Assembly (NCBI GenBank): GCA_026225015.1
Contig: JAMFRY010000287.1
Span: forward strand, 1-7,463
DNA length: 7,463 nt
DNA from: Alphaproteobacteria bacterium
GTDB taxonomy: Bacteria > Pseudomonadota > Alphaproteobacteria > Acetobacterales > Acetobacteraceae
Direction of reading: 5' to 3'
A model generated the notes under the pieces. It searched no databases, was not told where the DNA came from, and worked only from the letters and a program-made list of their open reading frames with translations. Made by a program: the position numbers and the translations under genes. Shown piece after piece: positions 1-6,137 of this stretch (position 1 is its first letter; every line of letters starts with the position of its first letter).

Positions 1-809
1 CCGTAATTATAGGTCGGCAATTTCTCCACGCTGGCACTGCTGCTGCGCGTCACTTCAAGCGTCGCCTCAGTGCTGCTTGTCGGCTTCCACCTGCCATCGA
101 GATTGAAGTTTCCGTAATGCGGCCGGGCATATATCTGGTCGAAGGAAGTGGCGGCAGCGCTGGAATATTCATTGGTTTTGAGCCCACCCAGCGAGACGGT
201 TACACCCCCCTTGCCGGGATCGTTGATGGTGCTGACGAGCGAGCCGGCCAGTGTTCCGTCGGTGCCGAGTGTCACGTTGGCGACGTTGGTTTTGTCGGTC
301 AGAGGGTCGTAGGTGATAATGTTGATAACGCCGCTGGCGGCGTTGAAGCCGTACAAGGCCGAGGCTGGGCCTTTTACGATTTCGATCTGCCGGATCTGGG
401 AAAGTTGCACTGGCAGTGCCTGCCAGGCAACATAACCATAAGTATCAAGATATACCTGGCGGCCATTGATCAATACCAGCAGCCGCGGATTGAAAGGCTG
501 GCTGAAGCCACGGATCGAAACCTCGCCATCGAGCGCGCCATAATCTCGCACGTCGATGCCGGCGACGAAATTGAGGATATCGGGAATGTTGGTGGCGCCC
601 GAGCGGCGGATGTCGTCAGCCGTTATAATCTGCATGTCCGCCGGCGCCTGGCTTGCCGTCTGCGGCGATCCGGTCACCGAGGTGGTTACGGGTTCGCCGA
701 ATACCTGCTCAAGGGCGCTGTAATTTACCTCCTGCGCCTGTGCATAATCGCCGGCCAGCAGGATGATGGCAATCGCGCAGGCAAAATAGAGGCTGCGCGT
801 TAATCTCAT
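1..809 (-). CDS. TonB-dependent outer-membrane receptor, N-terminal part (truncated by window edge)
   Basis: The visible 269 residues are a signal peptide plus plug domain and the first barrel strands of a TonB-dependent receptor, a gated outer-membrane pore for a scarce ligand. Residues 1-26 form a Sec signal (basic RLTR start, hydrophobic core, c-region ending AQA-Q). The plug follows at about 53-167, with IITADDIRRSGA (61-72), SIRGF (98-102), LLVLINGRQVY (110-120) and IEIVKGPASALYG (142-154), all typical of the family. The C-terminal barrel lies beyond the window, so the ligand cannot be inferred. I chose the ATG at 809 because it directly starts the signal peptide, but it has no clear Shine-Dalgarno. 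In-frame ATGs at 887 (preceded by TAGGA) and 998 are alternatives and would add 26 or 63 residues. The gene follows the carboxylase operon on the same strand after about 270 bases, so a functional link is possible but unproven. Family is certain; the start is not. Confidence 0.9.
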   Translation of the reverse strand, partial: MRLTRSLYFACAIAIILLAGDYAQAQEVNYSALEQVFGEPVTTSVTGSPQTASQAPADMQIITADDIRRSGATNIPDILNFVAGIDVRDYGALDGEVSIRGFSQPFNPRLLVLINGRQVYLDTYGYVAWQALPVQLSQIRQIEIVKGPASALYGFNAASGVINIITYDPLTDKTNVANVTLGTDGTLAGSLVSTINDPGKGGVTVSLGGLKTNEYSSAAATSFDQIYARPHYGNFNLDGRWKPTSSTEATLEVTRSSSASVEKLPTYNY

Positions 810-921
810 GTTAACGTTGGAGGGGAACACTTCTGTCAAACTACGTCTGCGGTATTTTGCAACCGCTGCCTTGGCTTGGTCGTGCATAACGCCCATTCCT
901 ACATCGCCGGAAAGCGCTGCA

Positions 922-949
922 GGTATAACACAAAGTCCACATTCAGTAA
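922..949 (-). promoter_or_regulatory. Candidate promoter for the TonB-dependent receptor
   Basis: On the minus strand a TTACTG box (949-944) is followed after 16 bases by TATACC (927-922). Each matches part of the sigma-70 consensus, and the -10 box is the better one. Transcription would begin near 915, just ahead of a TAGGA sequence and the in-frame ATG at 887. The rest of the 810-1081 gap holds a run of eight T (minus-strand reading, 1063-1056) some 19 bases past the preceding stop codon. I see no stem ahead of that run, so I do not call a terminator there. Confidence 0.25.
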
Positions 950-1081
950 CCTGAGTGTTCTTTGCCGGCGGGTGAGCTTGGCCGGAGCTTGATAACATTT
1001 CGCCTGATTGGACGCAAAAAGTTACCAATTCATGGCCGCTCGATGCGCTAGCCCGAAAAAAAAGTAGTGTGGCCGATGGGT

Positions 1082-1924
1082 CTATAGCAGCGCGAGAATC
1101 CGCTTTGCCTGCTTCAGATGCGGATAGTCGATCATTTTGCCGTCGAGCTGCAGCACGCCGGCGGCGGGATTGGCGGCGAAGGCGTCCACCACCCGCCGGG
1201 CGTGGGCGATTTCGGCCTCTGATGGCGTAAAGGCATGGTTGATAATGGGAATCTGGCTGGGATGAATGGCCATCATGCCGGTGAAGCCGTCGCGGCGCCC
1301 GCGTATGGCGTAGGCGCTCAGCCCGTCGAGATTTTTGAAGTCGGGGAACACGGTCTCGAGGGCGGCGGCGCCGGCGGCGTGCGCAGCAAATAAGGTAAGG
1401 GAGCGGGCGAGTTCGTAGGGCGGGGTGTAGCTGCCATCGGCTTCGCGGGCGGTGGTGGCGCCGATCGCGGCGGGAAGGTCTTCGGCGCCCCAGCTCAACG
1501 CGCAGAGGCGGGGGGTGACGCCGCCATAGCTGCCGATCTGGAAGATGGCGGCGGGCGTTTCGGTGACAAGTGCGAAGATGCGGGCTTCTGCGTTGCCAAG
1601 TGCGTTCAGCCGCCGATCGAGCTCGGTCAGGGATTTGGCGCCTTCGGCTTTCGGCAGCATGATGCCGTCTGGCGCGGCGTTTAGCACGGCTTGCAGATCG
1701 GCATCGGCCAGGCCGCCATCGAGCGGGTTGATGCGGACAAACAAGGGCAACCTGCGCTTGGCCGTGGCGAGGAATTCGGCGACAGCCTGCCTCGCCGCGG
1801 GTTTGTTGCTGGCGGAGACGCTGTCCTCCAGATCGAGGATCAGCGCATCGGCGCCGGAGAAATACGCTTTTTCCATCCGCTCCGGCCGGTCGCCGGGGAC
1901 GAAGAGCAGCGAGCGGAGTCTCAT
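1082..1924 (-). CDS. CitE/HpcH-family CoA-ester lyase (probable beta-hydroxyacyl-CoA lyase)
   Basis: This 280-residue protein belongs to the HpcH/HpaI aldolase - CitE family of Mg-dependent TIM-barrel enzymes that split or form beta-hydroxyacyl-CoA esters. Family landmarks are LLFVPGDRPERM (6-17), LILDLEDSV (28-36), FVRINP (62-67, conserved Arg64), LVTETPAAI (119-127, metal-ligand Glu122), SWGAEDL (144-150, metal-ligand Asp149) and MMAIHPSQI near residues 220-230. The start at 1924 overlaps the upstream stop as ATGA, implying translational coupling, and gives the usual family N-terminus; an upstream in-frame ATG at 1960 would add an unlikely 12-residue tail. It is the last gene of the carboxylase operon. 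By analogy with M. tuberculosis Rv2498c, which has the same neighbours, it probably cleaves HMG-CoA to acetoacetate and acetyl-CoA, and perhaps citramalyl-CoA to pyruvate and acetyl-CoA. Malyl-CoA lyase or thioesterase activity is the alternative. Family is firm; substrate is inferred. Confidence 0.93.
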   Translation of the reverse strand: MRLRSLLFVPGDRPERMEKAYFSGADALILDLEDSVSASNKPAARQAVAEFLATAKRRLPLFVRINPLDGGLADADLQAVLNAAPDGIMLPKAEGAKSLTELDRRLNALGNAEARIFALVTETPAAIFQIGSYGGVTPRLCALSWGAEDLPAAIGATTAREADGSYTPPYELARSLTLFAAHAAGAAALETVFPDFKNLDGLSAYAIRGRRDGFTGMMAIHPSQIPIINHAFTPSEAEIAHARRVVDAFAANPAAGVLQLDGKMIDYPHLKQAKRILALL

Positions 1925-2373
1925 GCGGCTTTGCGTTTCACCAAGGCGGTTCGCAGGCATTGGCAGACGATTTCGCCCCGCTGGTTGAGCATTTCATGCT
2001 TGAACGTAACGATGCCGGCGCCGGGGCGCGAGCGGGATTCCTTCAACTCGGCAATTTCCGTGGTGGCGCGCAGGGTATCGCCGATGAATACGGGTTTGGG
2101 CATCACCAATTTGTCGTAGCCCAGATTGGCGACCAGCGTGCCGAGCGTGGTCTCGCCAACGGACAGGCCGGCCATCAGCGCGAAGGTGAAGGTGCCGTTG
2201 ACGAGTATCTGGCCGAACTCGCTGGCTTTGGCGAATTCCGCGTCGATATGCAGCGGCTGCGGATTATAGGTCATGGCGGAGAACAGCAGGTTATCTGTTT
2301 CGGTAACGGTACGGCGGATTTCGTGCTCGATTTTATCGCCGATATTCCAATCCTCAAAATACCGGCCGGCCAA
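1921..2373 (-). CDS. MaoC-family enoyl-CoA hydratase (probable methylglutaconyl-/itaconyl-CoA hydratase)
   Basis: This 150-residue single hot-dog-fold protein has the N-terminal FEDWNIGD (6-13), TVTETDNLLFSAMT (22-35), the PQPLHID stretch (38-44) and the conserved tail SRPGAGIVTF. MaoC hydratases add water to enoyl-CoA esters. In this operon the likely substrate is 3-methylglutaconyl-CoA made by the carboxylase, with itaconyl- or mesaconyl-CoA as alternatives. The canonical hydratase motif has Asp two residues before the Asn-Pro; here that position is Thr35 (Asn37, His42 present), so the catalytic arrangement may differ. The start is a TTG at 2373, supported by AAGGAG seven bases upstream; no ATG lies in a suitable place. 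The ribosome binding site lies inside the last codons of the upstream gene, one base separates the two genes, and the 3' end overlaps the lyase gene by four bases. Family is sure; the exact substrate is inferred from context. Confidence 0.9.
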   Translation of the reverse strand: MAGRYFEDWNIGDKIEHEIRRTVTETDNLLFSAMTYNPQPLHIDAEFAKASEFGQILVNGTFTFALMAGLSVGETTLGTLVANLGYDKLVMPKPVFIGDTLRATTEIAELKESRSRPGAGIVTFKHEMLNQRGEIVCQCLRTALVKRKAA

Positions 2374-2374
2374 A

Positions 2375-4240
2375 TCAATGCTCCTTTTCGATCAGCACGA
2401 GTAGAACACCTTCGGCGATCTGGGCGTCAAGCTTTGCGTTGAGGGTTTTCACGACGCCGTCGAAGGGGCTCAGCAATTGCTGCTCCATTTTCATCGCCTC
2501 CAGCACCAGCAATTTCTGGCCCTTCACCACCTGCGTGCCAGCCCTAACATTCACCGAGATGATACGGCCGGGCATCGGCGAGAGGATGGCGCCATCGGCG
2601 CTCGCGCCGCCGGTGGCGTGCTCGGCGCGCTCCAGGCCGTATGGCCAGGCTTCCCCATTCAAAAACAGGATTTTGCTCCCGCCGATCGTTACACTGGCGG
2701 CGGCTTGGGTGATGGGATCAAGGGAGACCAGCTTGGTGCTGTCGCTGATTTCCACGGCAATGCGCGGATCATCCGGTGCGGCGATACGAAAACCGGTGAG
2801 CGCGGTCCAGGGGTCGTTGCGGTCCATGGGCAGAACCAGCCGGGCAGCGGCTTGTTCAATGGCGGTCGAGGGTTCGGTGCCGGGGATCAGACGATCGGCA
2901 TGGCGTTCGATGAAGCCGGTATCGATATTGCCGGCAATGAAATCGGCATCGCCGGCGGTGCGATGCAAAAATCCGGCATTGGTCTTCACCGGCCACACCT
3001 GCACGCTCCCGCAGGCGGCTGCAAGCAAGCCAGCGGCGGTTTCGCGGGTGGGGGCGTGGACGATCAGCTTGGCGATCATCGGGTCGTAGTAGGGCGAGAC
3101 CTCGCCGCCTTCGTCCACGCCGGTATCGATACGCAAACCTGATGGGAAGCGCAGATGTTCCAGCCTGCCGATGGAGGGCAGGAAGCCGGTTGCGGGGTTT
3201 TCGGCGTATAGCCGGGCTTCCATCGCCCAGCCGGTGATGCGGAGTTCCTCCTGGGTTTTCGGCAGTTTTTCACCGGCGGCGACGCGCAGTTGCCACTCCA
3301 CCAGGTCCTGGCCGGTAATCGCCTCCGTCACCGGATGCTCCACCTGCAAACGCGTATTCATTTCCATGAACCAGATGCGGTCCGGGCGCAGCCCTTCCGA
3401 GGCATCGGCGATGAACTCGATGGTACCGGCGCCGACATAGTTTACCGCCTTCGCGGCTTTAACGGCAACGGCGCAGAGGGCTTCGCGGGTGGCCTGATCC
3501 ATGCCGGGGGCAGGGGCCTCCTCGATCACCTTCTGGTGGCGGCGCTGCAGCGAACAATCGCGTTCAAAGAGATGCACGGCGTTGCCATGGGTGTCGCCAA
3601 ACACCTGCACTTCGATGTGGCGCGGCGCGAAAATGTATTTTTCGATCAGCACGCGGTCATTGCTGAAGGAGGCGCTGGCTTCGCGCTGGCAGCTTGCCAG
3701 GGCTTCGGCGAATTCCTCAGTCGCGTTGACGCGGCGCATGCCTTTGCCGCCGCCGCCGGCGACCGCCTTGATGAGCACGGGGTAGCCGATCGCATCCGCG
3801 GCCTCGTGCAGGTGGCTGGGGGTTTGGTTATCGCCCATATATCCCGGCGTTACCGGCACGCCGGCCTGCTGCATCAGTTGCTTGGCAGCGTCCTTGGCGC
3901 CCATGGCCCGGATGGCGGCGGGCGGGGCGCCGATCCAGATGAGGCCTGCGGCTTGGACGGCTTCGGCGAATTCGGCGTTTTCGGAGAGGAAGCCGTAGCC
4001 GGGATGGATCGCGGCGGCATGGCTGGCTCTGGCGGCATCGAGGATTTTGGATTGGACGAGGTAGCTCTCGCGCGCGGCGGCCGGGCCGATGCAAATTGCT
4101 TCATCGGCCTCGCGGACGAATGGGGCCGTGGCGTCGGCTTCGGAATACACCACGATGGTGCGTAACCCGAGACGCGAGGCGGTGCGGATGATGCGGCGGG
4201 AAATTTCGCCGCGGTTGGCGATGAGGACGGAGGAGAACAT
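2375..4240 (-). CDS. mccA: Acyl-CoA carboxylase alpha subunit: biotin carboxylase plus biotin carrier (3-methylcrotonyl-CoA carboxylase type)
   Basis: The 621-residue protein carries out the ATP- and bicarbonate-dependent carboxylation of its own biotin, which then serves the beta subunit. Biotin carboxylase domain: VLIANRGEI (5-13), HPGYGFLSEN (79-88), ATP-grasp glycine loop GGGGKG (162-167), EKY (200-202), and EMNTRLQVEHPVTE (293-306) with catalytic Arg297. A biotin carboxylase C-terminal domain, a variable middle region (about 450-545) and a biotinyl domain follow, with EAMKM at 581-585, so Lys584 is the biotin attachment site. The length suits MccA-type subunits (about 620-670). I chose ATG 4240, which has AGGA ten bases upstream and the usual family N-terminus. 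A GTG at 4249 would overlap the upstream stop but has no properly spaced binding site. The gene lies five bases after the carboxyltransferase gene. The subunit alone cannot tell methylcrotonyl-, geranyl- or propionyl-CoA carboxylase apart; the partner points to the first. Confidence 0.95.
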   Translation of the reverse strand: MFSSVLIANRGEISRRIIRTASRLGLRTIVVYSEADATAPFVREADEAICIGPAAARESYLVQSKILDAARASHAAAIHPGYGFLSENAEFAEAVQAAGLIWIGAPPAAIRAMGAKDAAKQLMQQAGVPVTPGYMGDNQTPSHLHEAADAIGYPVLIKAVAGGGGKGMRRVNATEEFAEALASCQREASASFSNDRVLIEKYIFAPRHIEVQVFGDTHGNAVHLFERDCSLQRRHQKVIEEAPAPGMDQATREALCAVAVKAAKAVNYVGAGTIEFIADASEGLRPDRIWFMEMNTRLQVEHPVTEAITGQDLVEWQLRVAAGEKLPKTQEELRITGWAMEARLYAENPATGFLPSIGRLEHLRFPSGLRIDTGVDEGGEVSPYYDPMIAKLIVHAPTRETAAGLLAAACGSVQVWPVKTNAGFLHRTAGDADFIAGNIDTGFIERHADRLIPGTEPSTAIEQAAARLVLPMDRNDPWTALTGFRIAAPDDPRIAVEISDSTKLVSLDPITQAAASVTIGGSKILFLNGEAWPYGLERAEHATGGASADGAILSPMPGRIISVNVRAGTQVVKGQKLLVLEAMKMEQQLLSPFDGVVKTLNAKLDAQIAEGVLLVLIEKEH

Positions 4241-4245
4241 GGAAA

Positions 4246-5841
4246 TCACATCCTGAACAGGCCGAAACGCGGCTCCTTGGGGATCGGCGCGTTCAGCGTG
4301 ACGGAGAGGGCGAGGCCAACCACGTCGCGGGTTTGCGCGGGGTCGATGATCCCGTCATCCCAGAGCCGGGCGGTGGCGTAGTACGGGTTGCCTTCATCTT
4401 CGTATTTCTGCCGGATCGGGGCTTTGAAGGCCTCGGCCTGTTCTTTGGTCCATTTGCCAGCGTCTCGATGCACGGTGGCGAGCACGGATGCGGCCTGCTC
4501 GCCGCCCATTACCGAGATGCGAGCGTTCGGCCAAGTGTAGAGGAAGCGGGGGGAGTAGGCGCGGCCGCTCATGCCATAATTGCCGGCGCCGAAACTGCCG
4601 CCGATCAGCACGGTGATTTTCGGCACCGTGGCGGTGGCGACGGCGGTAACGAGCTTGGCGCCGTTTTTGGCGATGCCTTCCGCCTCATATTTGCCGCCAA
4701 CCATGAAGCCGGAGATATTCTGCAGGAACAGCAGCGGGATACGGCGCTGGCAGGCGAGTTCGATGAAATGTGCGCCCTTTACCGCGCTTTCGGAAAACAG
4801 CACGCCGTTATTGGCCAGAATCGCCACCGGTACGCCCCAGATGCGGGCAAAGCCGCAAACCAAAGTGGCGCCGTAGAGACGCTTGAATTCGTGCAATTCC
4901 GAGCCATCGACGATGCGGGCGATGACTTCGCGCACGTCATAGGGGGCGCGGACATCCTTCGGGATAATGCCGTACAGCTCCGCCGGGTCGAGCCTGGGCG
5001 GCGTCGGGGCAATGATGTCGATATCCGGCGCTTTTACCGTGTTCAGCCGGGCGACGATTTCGCGGGTGAGCAGCAAAGCATGCTCATCATTTTCCGCGAC
5101 ATGGTCAACCACGCCGGATTTGCGGCCATGGGTCTCGGCGCCGCCCAGTTCCTCGGCGGAGATTTCTTCGCCGGTGGCGGCTTTCACCAATGGCGGGCCA
5201 GCCAGGAAGATGGTGCCCTGGTTGCGCACGATGATGGATTCATCCGACATTGCCGGCACATAGGCCCCGCCGGCGGTGCAGCTGCCCATCACGCAGGCGA
5301 TCTGCGCAATGCCGTTCGAAGACATCTGCGCCTGGTTGTAGAAAATGCGGCCGAAATGGTCGCGATCCGGGAACACCTCCGCCTGGTGCGGCAGGTTGGC
5401 GCCGCCGGAATCGACGAGATAGATGCAGGGCAGACGGTTCTCGGCGGCGATTTCCTGGGCGCGCAGGTGTTTTTTTACCGTCATCGGGTAATAGGCGCCG
5501 CCCTTCACGGTCGGGTCGTTGGCGACGATCATCACCTCGCGCCCTTTCACCCTGCCGATGCCGGTAATCATGCCCGCGCCCGGCGCCTCATTGTTATACA
5601 TGCCGTTCGCGGCCAACGCGCCAACTTCCAGGAAAGGCGAGCCGGGATCGAGCAACCGATGCACGCGGTCGCGTGGCAGAAGCTTGCCGCGTGCGACATG
5701 CCTCTCCCGCGAAGCCGCCGAGCCGCCCAGCGCAGCGGTTGCGATGTGCCGGCGCAGTTCATCAACCAAGGCCAGATGATGCGCGCTATTTGCCTGATAA
5801 GCATCGCTCGCAGGGTCCGCGAGCGTGGAGAGAACGGTCAT
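4246..5841 (-). CDS. mccB: 3-Methylcrotonyl-CoA carboxylase beta subunit (carboxyltransferase)
   Basis: The 531-residue carboxyltransferase moves CO2 from biotin to an acyl-CoA; here most likely 3-methylcrotonyl-CoA to 3-methylglutaconyl-CoA in leucine breakdown. It shows the two crotonase-fold halves of the family. The N-terminal half has RERHVARGKLLPRDRV (45-60), YNNEAPGAGMITGIGRV (82-98), TVKKHLRAQEIA (121-132), YLVDSGGANLP (141-151), FPDRDHFGRIFYNQ (157-170) and GSCTAGGAYVPAMSDE (186-201). The C-terminal half has NISGFMVGGKYEAEGIAKNGAK (from 375) and GGSFGAGNYGMSGRAYSPRF (from 414). These phrases and the length (about 530-540) match MccB rather than PccB. Geranyl-CoA carboxylase beta is the closest alternative and cannot be excluded by eye. 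It is the first gene of the operon. The ATG at 5841 gives the expected N-terminus, but no convincing Shine-Dalgarno precedes it. Confidence 0.94.
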   Translation of the reverse strand: MTVLSTLADPASDAYQANSAHHLALVDELRRHIATAALGGSAASRERHVARGKLLPRDRVHRLLDPGSPFLEVGALAANGMYNNEAPGAGMITGIGRVKGREVMIVANDPTVKGGAYYPMTVKKHLRAQEIAAENRLPCIYLVDSGGANLPHQAEVFPDRDHFGRIFYNQAQMSSNGIAQIACVMGSCTAGGAYVPAMSDESIIVRNQGTIFLAGPPLVKAATGEEISAEELGGAETHGRKSGVVDHVAENDEHALLLTREIVARLNTVKAPDIDIIAPTPPRLDPAELYGIIPKDVRAPYDVREVIARIVDGSELHEFKRLYGATLVCGFARIWGVPVAILANNGVLFSESAVKGAHFIELACQRRIPLLFLQNISGFMVGGKYEAEGIAKNGAKLVTAVATATVPKITVLIGGSFGAGNYGMSGRAYSPRFLYTWPNARISVMGGEQAASVLATVHRDAGKWTKEQAEAFKAPIRQKYEDEGNPYYATARLWDDGIIDPAQTRDVVGLALSVTLNAPIPKEPRFGLFRM

Positions 5842-5949
5842 TTTGGCGGCAGATCCGTGCGGTGGCGCGATAGTTCAGCACAAGCCATGGATTTTTGCAC
5901 ATTATCCCCAATCAAAGCGCCGCAAGATGCGCGGAGGCTAGACGAAAAA

Positions 5950-5977
5950 TTGTACAACCACAAGAGTCGTTTTATAG
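5950..5977 (+). promoter_or_regulatory. Candidate promoter for the IclR-family gene
   Basis: TTGTAC (5950-5955) and TTATAG (5972-5977) are separated by 16 bases and resemble -35 and -10 boxes only loosely. Transcription would start near 5984, at the edge of the inverted repeat at 5983-5999, which would suit autorepression. It would leave a 5' leader of about 110 bases before the six-codon frame. Confidence 0.22.
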
Positions 5978-5982
5978 GCACA

Positions 5983-5999
5983 ATCCCGGAATGCGGGAT
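5983..5999. promoter_or_regulatory. Inverted repeat, candidate IclR operator
   Basis: ATCCCG (5983-5988) and CGGGAT (5994-5999) are perfect inverted arms around a five-base centre, GAATG. A 10-base palindrome, GCGGCGCCGC, follows directly (6000-6009). IclR proteins typically bind short palindromes of about this size in divergent promoter regions. The position, about 150 bases from the mccB start and 140 from the regulator start, suits a shared operator. No copy was found elsewhere in the window, and binding is untested. Confidence 0.35.
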
Positions 6000-6095
6000 G
6001 CGGCGCCGCGGCGGATCGGTTGAGGCATATTTTACGACATGAATCCGCGAAATATCCTACAAGGCCAAGCCGTTATCGGCTAGAGAGGGGCTGGA

Positions 6096-6116
6096 ATGAG
6101 CAAATGGTATGAGTAA
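6096..6116 (+). other. Six-codon upstream reading frame (MSKWYE) ahead of the IclR gene
   Basis: An ATG at 6096 is preceded by an excellent ribosome binding site (GAGAGGGG, 6083-6090, five bases away). It reads six codons to a TAA at 6114-6116. The frame is the same as that of the IclR gene, whose TTG start is 22 bases further on. It could be a leader peptide that tunes translation of the regulator, or the relic of a longer N-terminus broken by a nonsense change or a sequencing error. Confidence 0.4.
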
Positions 6117-6137
6117 CTTTGGCGCCCGGCGGTACTG

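Larger units (their letters stand above)
5842..6137. promoter_or_regulatory. Divergent control region between the mcc operon and the IclR regulator
   Basis: This stretch of about 300 bases separates the first carboxylase gene (leftward) from the IclR gene (rightward) and must contain both promoters. It is visibly richer in A and T (for example 5941-5977) than the flanking genes. It contains a TTGTACAA palindrome (5950-5957), a 17-base inverted repeat at 5983-5999, a GC palindrome at 6000-6009, and a six-codon reading frame at 6096-6116, listed separately. I found no good sigma-70 promoter facing the mcc operon. Control of the operon by the neighbouring IclR protein is inferred from the divergent arrangement. 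Confidence 0.6.

Noticed and set aside
117..803. A 228-codon plus-strand open frame at the left edge
   Set aside because: The opposite strand encodes an unmistakable signal peptide and TonB plug domain over the same bases.
1056..1063. A run of eight T on the minus strand after the lyase gene, considered as an intrinsic terminator
   Set aside because: No stable stem precedes the T run in the direction of transcription, so a terminator cannot be supported.
1691..2442. Overlapping plus-strand open frames across the lyase and hydratase genes
   Set aside because: They have no family resemblance, and the minus-strand genes explain the region with coupled starts and stops.
3290..4165. A 291-codon plus-strand open frame opposite the biotin carboxylase gene
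   Set aside because: It has Gly/Ala/His-rich composition, no motif and no ribosome site, and it lies wholly inside the well-supported alpha subunit gene.
4333..6042. A 569-codon plus-strand open frame opposite the carboxyltransferase gene
   Set aside because: Its translation is rich in His, Arg, Ala and Gly with no recognisable domain, while the minus strand encodes a complete textbook carboxyltransferase. It is an antisense shadow of a GC-rich gene.
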